From Rachycentron canadum (lineage: Eukaryota; Chordata; Actinopteri; Carangiformes; Rachycentridae), in NCBI GenBank assembly GCA_038496675.1, contig CM076651.1:23040700-23104699 (forward strand): DNA of 64,000 nt. Direction: 5' to 3'. The position numbers and the translations under genes were made by a program. The notes beneath the pieces are model-generated. The model did no database searches and was not told where the DNA came from. It saw only the letters and a list, made by a program, of their open reading frames with translations. Position 1 is the first letter of the stretch. Each line of letters starts with the position of its first letter. Positions 24,025 through 35,425 of this stretch are shown here, piece by piece.

Positions 24025-24100
24025 ATTGCTTTGTACATTTTTTGCATTGCTCTACCCACAGTAAACAAGACAAAACATCAAGATTTTAGGGACTGCTTTG
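23861..24100. repeat. LINE-flanking AT-rich tail with 31-base poly-T
   Basis: Poly-T at 23992-24022, preceded by TTATTACTTATTATTTATTT. This may be the 3' UTR of the LINE at 22950-23860. The frame running through the poly-T is an artefact. Confidence 0.6.
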
Positions 24101-25375
24101 GAAAGCTGTAATCAAAATGCAAATAGGTCTGTTGTGAAGAAGGTTATCTTAAATTCCATGTGTTATTTTTATGCAGACAGTAAAATCAACAGAGACAGCC
24201 TGTAATTTTGAGTTTTCATAATAATTTCATAATTTAAAGCCTGAACACATCAGCCCCTATGGTTGATTGTAGCATCTTTCACAAGCTGCTATATTCTGTA
24301 GGTAGAAAACTGACACAGTCTAAATTAAAATTGTTTCAGTATATTAGTTTTGAATTAATAAATAGTTAATAAATAAATTTGTTTTATTTGTGAGTTAACA
24401 AAGACCCCATTAACTGGACAAATCAGTGTCATGAGAAAGTTCTTGGCGTTGCAGTTCCCCTTCAGTGGTGATCTCATGCCACATTACTCTAAAGTCTGAT
24501 CACTTAAACCATCACCAAGTTTTTTGTCTGACCTGTTGTTAAATCACCATACTGTGTTATTTACTTCAGAGTGATCCCTCACTGTCCTGTCCCTTTCAGA
24601 CAACCTGTTTTATCACAACAAAAGAGGGATTTATGCTGTCTAAGGTGGGGATGCACGGTAGATACAAGCATAAAACAAGACATATCCTTCTAGAATTATA
24701 GAAATCATAATGTAAGATGTAAATTATATGCTACATTTATTTTTGATTTAAAATAAAAAAAATAAAAAAATTTTGGGTCATTTGGCCTTTTCTGTGAGTT
24801 ACAAACAGCACTGTAACAGCCACTGCCGCTGTAACACTGTGACAGACTATGATCTTTCTAATGTACAAATTAGAGCTATGCTGTATTTATTTTTTATTAT
24901 TTAACATACATTTTCAAATAAATATACATATCCTTGCTTACCTTAAATGTAAACCTTAAACCTAAGCCTAGTACCTAGTGCATAAAATAAAGCATATGTC
25001 ATGTTTTTAAACTAATGTACATTTTCAAATAAAAAGGTAAATATTCTACACATTGTTCTTCAGTGCACAGAGTAAAAGCAGTAGTAGTCCAGACAACTAA
25101 CACCACTCTAACAACCAAGTGACAGACAAAAAGTGAGCCAACCTTTAGAGCCCAAATAATGAGGCTGACAAACTTCAGCTGACCAGCAGGTTGGTCCATA
25201 TCTATATTTATAATAGCTAGGGTATGTTTTTCTGCACAAAAATAAGCATCTTTGCTTTTTTACAGTTTAAGGAATCTCTCTTTTTGTCCATCACATCAGA
25301 GCCAGTGCTAAACAACTGTTGTGCGAGTGAGCACAGTGAATGAACATAGTTGCATGTCCAGTTTACCACTGTGCT
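24101..25375. other. AT-rich unique DNA
   Basis: No recognised features. It lies downstream of the hAT remnant on that element's strand (25376-25767 read minus) and may include unrecognisable hAT sequence. Confidence 0.4.
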
Positions 25376-25767
25376 TCATCTGCACAGATTGTAGATGGCA
25401 TTAAGTTTTGAGTGATTGAAATGCCCCTCTATTCTCATTCTCTCAGCCACAACCAGGACACCTTCATGCACAGCCAATTGCAGCATGTGTGCCATGCATG
25501 GAAGACTTGGCACATCACACTCCATCATTACTTTTGCCATTTTGTGTGCATTGTCATGTAACACTACGTGCACATTTTCTTTTGCTATTTTCCATTTCCC
25601 AAACATGCCATCAAAAGCAGATGCAATTGCAGCTGTTGTGTGAGAACTGAACCACTTCTAACAGCTTAGGACAGCTTTTAAAAGGGTGAAGTTCATGTCA
25701 ATCGACTGGGATCACGTCACTGGGGCTTTACAAGCAATGCAAATACCAATTTTGTTGTCTTTTTCAG
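25376..25767 (-). pseudogene. hAT transposase remnant (ZBED-like) with BED-finger piece
   Basis: Seen on the minus strand: from 25766, EKDNKIGICIACKAPV gives the CxxC half of a BED zinc finger. After stops and a frameshift comes KLLEVVQF joined to SHTTAAIASAFDGMFGKW. Then ENVHVVLHDNAHKMAK and PSLPCMAHMLQLAVHEG carry the 'DNA' and C-M-A-H signatures of hAT transposases, and 'GHFNHSKL' corresponds to the usual GHFKHSPLA. Most of the N-terminal half between the BED finger and the core is deleted, and the C-terminal dimerisation domain is absent. The right end stops within about 10 bases of the inverted-repeat element at 25773. Dead relic. Confidence 0.85.
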
Positions 25768-25772
25768 AAACC

Positions 25773-26402
25773 TTAGATTTGTTGTTTTAGCAATGCTAAA
25801 ACATAATGAACATATATAATTATTTCTCAGTCTCTTTATTAGAATACAACCAGACAATACAGGAAATGTGTAGCAGTATTAAAAAACATCAGTAAAAACA
25901 GCTTCTATAGGCTGAAGTGGCAAGCATTTAGTGTGACAAAATTACAATTACATACAACATACGGACATACAAAATTATTATTTTATGTCTGTCGAATTCT
26001 GTGATCTTTGGCATTGTGAATGGAACGATGTGATTGAAAGTTGGTCTTATACATATTAGCAGCTTCCAAAGAGTTCAACACGAACAACATGTGCATGTAA
26101 TGCTCAAGCATGTCTTGCACAAACCTAGTGAAATAGACTATTTTCACAGCATCATTGAGACACGAAATAGTCAACAAATACAGGTTTTAGCAATGACATT
26201 AATTAGGGCTCCATTCCATTTAGGTTTAAGAGCCAGGTTCCTGCTATTGCTCAAGTGTAAGGAGAGGTCACACTGAATACTCACCACTTACTCTGGTTGT
26301 ATTCGCATAAAGAGACTGAGAAATAATTATATATGGTCATTATAGCATTACTAAAACAACAAATCTAATGGTGGCCTCAGACTTTTGCACAGAACTGTAT
26401 AT
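25773..26402. mobile_element. Tc1/mariner-type MITE with ~75-base inverted repeats
   Basis: Seen: left arm 25773-25851 and right arm 26295-26368 are inverted copies. Both contain AGATTTGTTGTTTTAG and ATATATAATTATTTCTCAG (right arm reverse-complemented). The right end continues into GGCCTCAGACTTTTGCACAG and ends ...ACTGTAT. A terminal 'CAGTNCTGTGCAAAAGT' is typical of fish mariner/Tc1 elements. The left outer end is missing or replaced. The interior (about 440 bases) has no transposase; its 64-codon minus-strand frame (25983-26177) has no recognised domain. Non-autonomous, about 630 bases. Confidence 0.7.
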
Positions 26403-26617
26403 TTATATCATATCATATCATAAAGATGAAAAAAATTGTGAATATAGGCAGGGATGTGAAAGTAATGCATTTGTATGAATGTCAGCACTCAGAAGGGACA
26501 ATCCCAACACATTAATGTGTACCAACCAGCCACTTGTGTGTGACCTATGGGTGCAGGGTATATAGTGTTTACTGTTGTCAGCAACAGTGTGGTAATACCC
26601 TTAAGACTCATTAAGTA
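26403..26617. other. short spacer with (ATATC)3
   Basis: TATCATATCATATCATA near 26405-26421, otherwise unique. Confidence 0.5.
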
Positions 26618-27535
26618 ATCGTTTTTCTTCCACTTATCCGGGTTGTGTCGCAGAGGCAGCAGACTGAGGAGAGGATTCCAGACATCCCACTCTCCAGCAA
26701 TGCTTTCCACCTCCTTCTGGGTGATCCTGAAGCATCCCTAGGCCAGATATTTTATGTAATACGAGCTCTAGGTCTGCCCTGGGGTCTTCTTTAAGTTAGA
26801 CATGCTCAGAAAACCTCCAAAGGAAGGCATCCAGGAGTCATCCTAATTAGATACTTGAACCATCTCAACTGGCTTTCATGCTGAAAGGAGTAGCGACTCT
26901 AGTCATGGCTCCTTACAGATGTTCTAACCCTATCTCAACAGCATCATTCACACCACATTTTCATTTTCTGTTTTGTTTTTGAGTTTTTGAGCCCTGAAAA
27001 TGGAGTGTCTTGGAAATGCTGCTGACCTCGTTCTAAAACATCAAAATTCCAAGGATGCATTGCAGTTTGGACGGGCAAAAACTGAGACATCTGGTCTCTC
27101 CCTGACTGGGTCTTATAAGCCTTGACTACCAGTGCTAAAGGCAATATAAGTAACAGGTTACATTTGACCTTGTTGTCTCTTCTAGCAGATGTTGAGCAGT
27201 GACATTCTGCTTGTTAGTGTTACTACAGTTTTAAAATGCAGTTTAAGGTTGAGCTTAGCCACCCTATGGACGAAACCCATTTTCAGCTGCACATCTCATC
27301 ACTCCCCAGAGTTTTTGACCATAGGTGAAGGTTGGAATAAAGATCTACTGTTAAATCAAGAGCTTTGCCCTTCAGCTCACCACAATGGTCCAGTATTACG
27401 TCCACATTACTGCAAACAATGCCCCAATATGTCTGTCAATCTCCTGCTCTATCTTATCGTTACTCATTAATATGGCCCCAAGATATTTTAGCTCCTTCAC
27501 TTGAGGCAGCATCTCAGATTTCTGGCTGGGAACCA
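26618..27535 (-). mobile_element. LINE 3' fragment, second lineage (APE-type)
   Basis: Seen on the minus strand: 27530 to 27260 gives LPQVKELKYLGAI (normally VEEFKYLGV), then EQEIDRHIGA, then 'AKLLI' and so on, the part after RT motif E. Near 27250 'HRVAKLNL' corresponds to the R-V-A-G-L-S-L-R motif. From 26900 to 26640 come the arginine-rich tail and AGEWDVWNPLLSLLPLRHNP, a clear relative of the 'AGEREVWASLLRLLPPR' ending of this family. The segment 26945-27240 matches poorly and may hold a small insertion. Many stops and shifts. The 5' portion of the same lineage is at 55877-57345. Confidence 0.72.
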
Positions 27536-27545
27536 TGGCCTCAGA

Positions 27546-27782
27546 TAGTTGAAATGCAGACTCTCATTCAGACATTGACTATCTATTTATCTATCTTTCC
27601 ATTTTGTGAGTCACTCTTAGTCTGGGAAAAATTTGCCTAGACCCTTTCAGGGGCTATTGCTTTAGACAACATAGCTCCCAGGATCACATATGCTTACAAC
27701 TCCAGAATTTGCCCAAGATGCAGCAGTGTTTTTTAAGTTTTCTTTAGTATCAAACTAATCCATTGACAGTTGTTTGTACATT
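27546..27782. other. spacer, nothing recognised
   Basis: Unique sequence between the LINE fragment and the hairpin. Confidence 0.4.
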
Positions 27783-27831
27783 CATGTTGCGGTAGCTATC
27801 CTTAGGAACTCCTGATGGCTACCGCAACATG
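27783..27831. repeat. hairpin with 18-bp stem and 13-base loop
   Basis: CATGTTGCGGTAGC at 27783-27796 is the exact reverse complement of 27818-27831. Inside, T:G, A:T, T:A and C:G pairs extend the stem to 18 pairs with one wobble, leaving 13 unpaired bases (27801-27813). It has CpG sites in both arms, unusual in this AT-rich region. No larger inverted repeat, target duplication or reading frame explains it. Confidence 0.85.
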
Positions 27832-28861
27832 GTTCACAATGTCTTAACTGTGTTTTAGTTGGATCCCAAAGTGTCAGATTTTGAAAACCCGTGATCTGAC
27901 AAATCAATTTACAATCTGCTCTAATTCAAAGGGTAAGTGCTTGACACTAGAGTAATTGGGCTATTAAAGACACATTAAAAGATACAATATTTTGTTTGGT
28001 TAACATTTAGGCCTATCATCTCAGGTACATCCAGGCTGCCTGGCACTTGCATACATCCACCTCAAAATCTTTCTGTGAAATAAGTCTATGAAAGGAATAA
28101 ATATTGTGCACAGTGTAAACAAACTACTATAGAGGGAGCGTCATGTGTCATGTGGTAGGTGAGGTGCTCCACAGTTCTAAACAGATGTGCTGGCACAGTA
28201 GGTGAGTCTTTAGTGTAAAAAATAACATAAGAGAAAGTACTCTAGCAATCTCTTTACACCTTCCATAGGAAAAATGCTTCTTTTGCCAATAGTTTATTGT
28301 AGAATTCATCATCCAGACTGGCAATGGCAAATACTGAAGGAATGAAGGAAGGTGAAGGTTCTTTATTTCCATTTGATCTCTCTCAAGGTGCATCTCCACC
28401 ACAGAAGATTCTCATTTTCATGCTTGTTTTTTTTTTTTTTTTTGTCTTTCTGTGTTCAAGTCTGTTTGCACACTTTGTATACTTTATTGTCTGTGTAAAA
28501 TATGTCCTCGGAAATATTCCTGCAGTTTAGGCCAAGAAATTTTAAGGGTTTTCAAAAAAAGCTTCTCAAATTTTTCAGAGAAGCACACAGAAGCATTTAT
28601 GGGAACAGATATATTCAATGAAATTAATGGAAAGTCTTACATTCAGAGCTTTCATATGGACAATTCCATCTTAGATATGGAGAGAGTCAATGATTACAAC
28701 AGTAGTGGTCAAAGAAAATAGTTGATAGCTAATGGAATTTTTTAGGTATCTAGATGTCTCTTCTACCTTTAAAATTTTAATGGACTTTTCTGGTGTGTTA
28801 TTTAGCTCACCAATTTTTGAGTGATTGAATAAAAATATATTAGATTTAAGGTAAAATTCCC
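27832..28861. other. AT-rich unique DNA
   Basis: T17 at 28427-28443 and an 80-codon frame without domain (28148-28402, minus). Nothing recognised. Confidence 0.45.
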
Positions 28862-29005
28862 TGCATGCTTGGATGGTAGGACCATGTGGGCTGGGCTTTG
28901 GCCATGGCTGAGGGCAGTGACTGCTTCTTTGTGACATCACAGAAATCCTGATGGCATAAAATGGCATTTTAAGGATTTTCTGAATACGGGTTAATGGATT
29001 GAGCA
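28862..29005 (-). repeat. dispersed repeat R (copy 1)
   Basis: Reverse complement reads AGTATCAAAGTGCTCAATCC, 'CCCGTATTCAGAAAATCC', 'TTTCTGTGATGTCACAAAGA', 'CCTCAGCCATGG' and 'CATCCAAGCATGCAGGGAAT'. The same chain occurs at 31993-32275 and 48515-48735. Family not identified; probably a SINE- or MITE-like element. Confidence 0.65.
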
Positions 29006-29315
29006 CTTTGATACTTTCACAGATTTAAAATTAAACCTAGACCTGCTTTGTAATCAGTGTTATTATGCTACCATACCAGCATGACTTTAAAAATCTATTG
29101 TTAAGAATCAACCAAACAGTAGATCTTAAAGTGTAGGTTTTGTCAGAGTTCAGGGTGTTCAAAAAAGCCTATCGAGCCTATTGCGCTTTCACAATTAAAT
29201 CCATGTTTCTGGTTCCTTTAAAACTTGATTTTGATTATTTCACTGCAACAGTCTATAAATCATTTCCACCTGCTTTATGGTTTGATTTGTATCAGTTAAA
29301 ACTCTGTGCAATGTT
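29006..29315. other. AT-rich spacer
   Basis: Nothing recognised. The plus-strand frame at 29140-29370 is low-complexity and hydrophobic, without a known domain. Confidence 0.4.
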
Positions 29316-29357
29316 GCTGTCTTTGCTATTTGTTATGCTGTCTTTGCTATTTGTTAT
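29316..29357 (+). repeat. exact 21-base tandem duplication
   Basis: GCTGTCTTTGCTATTTGTTA plus T occurs twice head to tail (29316-29336 and 29337-29357) with no mismatch. A diverged third unit, TTGTCTTTGCTATTT, is at 29436-29450. Confidence 0.95.
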
Positions 29358-31780
29358 GACCAAGGGATGAGGTTATTCTGATCTTCAAATAGGTGCTTTT
29401 TTTTATGTATCAGCTGTGTATCATGTTGGTAATTGTTGTCTTTGCTATTTATTTATGTCGTGCATGTGCAAAGCTAGAAGTCTTGCTGGATACAGAGGAT
29501 ACTCCATTAGCTAGATGATGCATTACAAGCAGCGCCAATGTAAAGACATGGTATGCTGGTATGCATTTCCTGTCTCCTGTGTGGGTATCGTCTTGATTAT
29601 TTGTCCAAGTCAAAACAAAACAAAATTACAATATAATACAATACAGTACAAACTTGATTTCCTTTGAAGAGTTTGCTGCTTGATTTAATCTATTTATATA
29701 AACCTGTACAAGATCATATCAATCTAATAATATTCTCTTTTTTCCCTTCAAAACAGCACAACTTGTCTTTATTTGCTTAATAATACTATTGTTGTTATTG
29801 TTATTTAAGCTTTAATTTTTAATTCATGGTTTTGTGTGTATGTCCCTCCATATTTGTGTTTGCTTGGAAAGTGACATAGGCAGCACTGCCTATCACATTA
29901 AAGTTGGTGCGGTTATTTTCAAATGCTTTTGATCAGAAAGTTCATAAAGTTCTCGTGGAGGTTATTATTATTTGAGACAGCTGAAGATGTTTTTGTTGTT
30001 TTTTTTTTGTTTTTGTTTTTTGAATAAGGAAACAATTAACAACAAAATGTACTTGGTTTCAGTCTGGGTGCTCAAACAGTTATAAAATTTGGTTCAAAAT
30101 TGATTTCGTTAATAATGTATGGTACATTGTTTTACTTAATAATAAATCCATAATATAACCCCCAGGAGATGAACTTTTTGAGATTATGTTTAGGAGACAA
30201 ATTGCATATTCCAAACAAATTCATTCTTCTTTAAAGAAAGAAATATTATTCATGATCTTATTGAAAACATTTCAGCAAGTAATAAAAATGTCTGCTTCTA
30301 AATGACATAACAAAGAACATAACAATCAAAAAAATTTGCAGCATTTATTCCTGGGCAATGTTTTCATTCAGACAACTCTTTATCTATTGTTCATCCACAA
30401 GAATCAAAACACATCCTGGTTTTCTCTGCACAATTTAACAAAATATGTACAGCTTTTTTTCACCTGATTTAGTTCAGGTACACATTATCAACCAACCCCT
30501 ACAGTTAGAAAAACCCTTCCTTCCTGATACACTTCTGAATGAGACAGCTCAACTCAACAATTTTAACAGTAGTATTGAGTGTACACTAAAACTATCTGGC
30601 CTTTGCATTGAGATGCTATCAGTGTATAAATTGAATATTATAAAAATCCCTATTTGACAGCTATGCAATGTGGTCCTTGATAAAGGGTTTTTAGACTGCA
30701 CAGACTGATGAAGATGTTTGATCATTCCAATCACATGAATTCTCAGATCAGTTATTTTCATTTAAACCCCAGTCCACCCCCAGAACAAGCTTTAAAACAA
30801 CAGATTTCTTTGAAAATGTCTGCATACACTCACTTTCAAACACCTACAGCACTGCACCTTCCTTGTTTAGATAAGATTGAAGTCAGAGATTTTAAAGAGG
30901 GGATGTTCAATTCAATGGACTGTGAAATATACAATGTCAAGATCTATCTGCTGGTTTCTGGCCTACAGGGGAAGACAGAGGGGGGAAGGAGGCACACAGT
31001 CACAACAACACAACTGATGTTCAACAGGCGGAGACAGTGCTGCAGGAAGGGGACTGGTACCAGGATTTTGCCTTGATCAGTGGCACTGCCACTATATGGC
31101 AAAGTATTGTGCAAATGACCATCTGTTTGTTGCCCAAAACCAGGACATAATAACACTGCTGCAAATTAGCTCAGATATTATGCCAGACATTTGACACATC
31201 AAATACACTTATCTTGAGTTACCTCAGCCATTTTTCTCTCTCCATGCATGGAGATTTCACATATTAATTAAATCAAAAGTAAAGATAAAAAGTCTAAACT
31301 GTATTGGTAAACAACCCTGTCACAAATGTTCATAATATGTAAAAAAATTCTACTAGTTACTCTATAGTTATTCTAGATGCAACATATATGTGGATATATA
31401 TGCCTATGTATAATTTATATGGAAAATCTAAAATATGCATGAATGTGTGCATACTAATATTGCAGGCATATGTTACATAAATACATACCATCCCAAAGTC
31501 TATCAATATTTGGTAATGTTAGAAACAATGGGCTTCATATCACTGTCCCAAATTAGAAGATCAATAAATAAAATCAATGAAAAGTTAATTAGAAAAACAT
31601 ATGTAGAATATAGAATATGTAGAACCTAAATATGTATGTATGTCTTGCTCAACATCTGCTGCATGCTAACTATTATTAGTAATGCTACTATTATTGCTTC
31701 CTCTATTATTTTAACTTACAGCTGTCATTTACTAATGTACTATTATTAGTAGTATGAGTCATTGCCAGACCTGCTCTATA
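29358..31780. other. AT-rich unique DNA, very low gene potential
   Basis: About 2.4 kb of AT-rich sequence. The 122-codon frame at 30708-31076 (plus) has no recognised domain and no Kozak or splice context. 31360-31640 is particularly AT-rich. Confidence 0.45.
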
Positions 31781-31835
31781 TGTAAAGTGCCTTGAGGTAA
31801 CTTTGTTATGGTTTGGTGCTATATAAATAAAATAC
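31781..31835 (+). mobile_element. retroelement-type 3' tail
   Basis: GTAAAGTGCCTTGAGGTAAC then TTTGGTGCTATATAAATAAA followed by AT-rich sequence. This is a common 3' tail shared by fish LINE/SINE-type repeats. No body of the element is recognisable upstream. Confidence 0.5.
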
Positions 31836-31992
31836 ATTTAAAATTGAATTTGTATGTTGTTTTAATAAACTTTCATATATAAATTAAGTATATATCATTA
31901 ACATTTATGGTGGCAATTTGTTATGCCACAGAAATCTATCATATAGATATTTTTAAAGATCCCATATAGTATAAAGCTAGGTTCTATATTAA

Positions 31993-32275
31993 TACTGTAA
32001 AAGTATGAAAGTGCTCAGTCCACAGAGAAATACGACAGCAATGCCTGTATTCAGAAACTAAGCCTTAGTATGAGCTGTGCGGGCTGTAACTTTTTGATGT
32101 CACAACAAAGCAATCACTGCTTTCAGCCATCCAAGCTTGCAGGATTTGTTTTGTTTACCTGAAATCTGCTACACATTTCTTTAATCACAGTCAAACAGTC
32201 AGCCAATCAGAGAAGAGATTCAGAGTGTCTCTTCTGATTGGCTCACTGATCTGTTGTTGCTTGAGCTCCAGAGAG
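31993..32275 (+). repeat. dispersed repeat R (copy 2) with CCAAT inverted repeat
   Basis: AAGTGCTCAGTCCACAGAGA, 'CCTGTATTCAGAAACTAAGC', 'GATGTCACAACAAAGC' and 'TTGCAGGATTTG' align with copy 3 at 48515-48735. At 32201-32218 and 32228-32243 AGCCAATCAGAGAAGAGA and TCTCTTCTGATTGGCT are near-perfect inverted copies separated by 9 bases, each carrying a CCAAT box. Confidence 0.65.
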
Positions 32276-33584
32276 AAGTCTTATTTTGTCTGTGTCATGA
32301 TGAATATGTTAATATATCTAAATGAATCCACTCTCTCAAGGCATATTACTCACATTCCCAGAGGCACCAGTCGAGGTGGAATTGCTGGCATTTTCTACTC
32401 AAGCCTATTAATCAACCCTAAACACTTAATTATAATTCATGGAAACAGTACAGCCAACTTTTTGTGTGCCACACTCTCGGCTTGAACCCGTATTGTATGA
32501 TAGCGCTTGTATGATAGTGCTATATCGCTAAGTTTAAGGAAGCCATCTGCGCTTCATTCAGTGCCATATCTCAATATAGGATAGAGGATTCATATGATAG
32601 AGTAAGCAGGTGTCCCTGCTTTCTGGGGACACTCCCAGTTTTTTGTGGTCTAGCAGTGTCTAGGCATCTAGTGTTGCACTTGTTTTGTCCAACATATGGG
32701 GCTAGTTGCTAGCTATAGCAGTTTCACAAGTTTTCCATTCACATTTTTTTTTTTGTTGCCTCTAGGGAAAAAGTTAGCTGGCACACTTGTTGTTTAAGAG
32801 TTCATCATCAGGCAGTATACTAACGAAAATAAACATACCCAAAGCTGGAACTTGAAAAAATATTTTCATGTTGGAAGAAACAAAGAGGGAAATGTTGCAA
32901 CTTCACTCACATTGCAATATTCACAACCTAGTAAACTTTAAATCTGTGGATACTTATGGACTAAAGGTATATAAATGATCAAAATCAAAGGTCAGACTTC
33001 ACAACTTTTTTAAAGTTAGGGAGTCACCACTGTCACCGTCATTTTGCTAGTTTGCACTGCTGGTAAATGTGAATACATTATACTTTTGCATTGGTTTTTG
33101 TCACATTAACAGTTGAATTATGAAGAATCTATTGAAGATAACAATGTATACTTTAAAATATCACAGCATTCCACCAAACTGGAAGACTCACTTAGTCTGG
33201 CAAGATTAAAACACATATGAAGGCCCTGTGTCATGCCTATACTCATTATTAAAGAGTAATGAAGGAAAATAAAAACAATCCTTGGTTTCATTTTTGTAGC
33301 TGAACTGACATAGCTCTAAGGATCCATGTATATTTCATTAGTGATGACTTCATGAGCTTCTTTGATTATATAATTTTAAAGATTGTAGACAAAATCCATC
33401 ATCTCCTGCTCCCAACTAGCAATGATTTATCCTCAAACATAGACAATTTATGTTTATATACTTCCACCAACTGACTCAAATGATTTCTTCATCTAAACCA
33501 TCATCATATCTCTTAAAACAGATCCTAACTAAGATGTAAGTTAGCTCATCTTTACTAGATATGACCTAATTATTAGGCTGTGAA
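32276..33584. other. AT-rich unique DNA
   Basis: No recognised features; all frames are short. Confidence 0.45.
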
Positions 33585-33890
33585 CCACAGATCTTTAAAG
33601 TAGCTGCACATGACCCTCTTCTCAAAAGCCCACTCTTGATTTGCCTGATTCAGGTGTGTTAACCAACTATAGACCTGTAACAAACCTTCCCCAGTATCTC
33701 CAAAAAGCTTCCAAAAATTTTATTAGCAAGATTTAGATGCATCATTGAACAGAGACAGACAAATAACTTAAACTAACTAACTTAAATGCTGCAGAGCCCA
33801 GAGTCCAGGAGTTTCCTCTGTACTTGCCTTGGTGCTTGGTGCTGAATTTGATGCCATTAACCATCACATCCTGTTGCTTTCAATTGACAT
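33585..33890 (+). mobile_element. degenerate LINE reverse-transcriptase scrap (L2/CR1-like)
   Basis: Seen: in shifting plus-strand frames, EPQIFKVAAHDPLLKSPLL, then LTNYRPVTNLPQYLQK, then 'FDAINHHILLL'. These correspond to the conserved series 'KPLLKKP', 'NYRPVSNLPFISK' and the motif A region 'FDTVDHxILL' of LINE RTs. Stops and frameshifts separate the pieces. Neither 5' nor 3' ends are preserved. Confidence 0.72.
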
Positions 33891-34314
33891 TAAAATTTAA
33901 TTTGATTTAGTTATATTAATCAGATTGATTTCTGCTTTTTATCGTGTGTAACATTTTAAAACAAAATAATGCAGAAAAGCTATGCTTTTGTAACTTACGG
34001 GATGGAGAATAGTGACACATTATAGTCTCTAAATGGTTTTCAGTTGATCATTTGCAATGAGGAAATCCAATCATATCTCTCCAGTGTTAGTTTCTCTGCT
34101 CCATGTAAAATGCAGAACATTATTACTTACCCAGACCACAGCCACCCCTTGGTTATGGGGACTTCCCATGATGCACTGAACTCGTCTCTCCTCCTCTTTC
34201 TCTCAGTCACATTCATATTCCATTAATACATGCTTCTAACTTGGTTGTCTTCTGTCTTTTATTGATATTACCTTACATTTCTATGACCCTGTTCAGGTCT
34301 GGCATGATCTGACG
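33891..34314. other. AT-rich spacer
   Basis: Nothing recognised beyond the degraded LINE edge. Confidence 0.4.
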
Positions 34315-34565
34315 TTAAGTGGACAGCTCAAAATACGCCATTTTACACTTTTTAGACATTGGGTCTAAGTAGACTGTAGCACAGGAGGACCAAATGAATA
34401 GCCAGTCCTTCAATGTGGCCTGGGATGCATTCACTTCCACGCTGTTTAAAGGATGTGGGCCAGACCTCCTCTAAATATGGTGTGAGTGATTGGATCGCAA
34501 ATGTGTCCTCAATGCATCTTGGGTGCATTCACACCTGAACCCACAGCTGTCCTTGTGAACCTGAG
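34315..34565. repeat. MITE-like repeat
   Basis: GTGGACAGCTCAAAATACGC, 'GACATTGGGTCTAAGTAGAC', 'TGAGTGATTGGATCGCAAAT' and TGCATCTTGGGTGCATTCAC. I recognise the 'GATCGGATCGCAA...GCATCTCGGGTGCATTCACACCT' layout from short fish DNA elements. Termini not defined. Confidence 0.4.
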
Positions 34566-35346
34566 TCAGAGGTTAGAACTAGGTCTTAACAAGACCTATG
34601 TCAAACTTGTTCTATGCTATACCTAATTTTAAAATTATTTATTACAATTGTGGGTTGTTTTTATTTTTTTTTCTTTTAGCAGGAACCATAAAATTAGAGT
34701 TTAGCTTTACTTTTCTCACACTGGTTATTGAAGTGATGAAAGTGAAATTCATTTTTGAACATTTACAGAGCTGGTTGATAACTATGCATTATGAACATAG
34801 AGTTATCTAGTACCTTGCTTGCTCAAGCCCAAGGCAACCTGCAAGTCTGTTAAACTAGTACGCTTGCTCACTGCCACCTAGCAAGTTTGTCAGTTTGCTA
34901 TCCGCATTAAGTTTACAGTGTTGTATGGTGTGATGCAGCTAATGCAAGCTTTGTTCTCCATTCCTATGTGGATGAGCCCTGTCAGCACAAACAACACAAA
35001 TTCATATCTCAGAGTTGAAGTAAAGCTCCACCTGTGTTGAGCCATCCACTCACCACAGCAGTTAATTGAATTTTATGGAGAACTTGTTGTGACTGGACAA
35101 AATAACTCACAATTTTCAAAAGGAGAAGGAATCTTACAGTGTCCATGATGCTAAAAACTGGTGTTTAATATTTTTGTTTTGCTGGCTGCTGCTTCTTATA
35201 TGTCTTGAATGTAAGAATGTAACTCTGCACATGTGTGTAACTGCAGCTGTGTTCTCTTTTTCTGCCAGTTCAGCTTTCCAGACTTCATGCAAAGATGTGA
35301 GCAATGTGCGTGTGTTGTGTGGGGTTTTGTGTGAGTGTATTGGAAG

Positions 35347-35348
<2 letters not shown>
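34566..35348. other. unique DNA, nothing recognised
   Basis: No gene-like frame; AT-rich except near 34850-35060. Confidence 0.4.
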
Positions 35349-35417
<69 letters not shown>

Positions 35418-35425
35418 GGGGGGGG
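35349..35425. repeat. (GT)34 followed by T and G8
   Basis: Thirty-four uninterrupted GT units (35349-35416), one T, then eight G (35418-35425). The long pure tract suggests a highly variable locus. It generates spurious VCVCVC or THTHTH frames on both strands. Confidence 0.98.
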
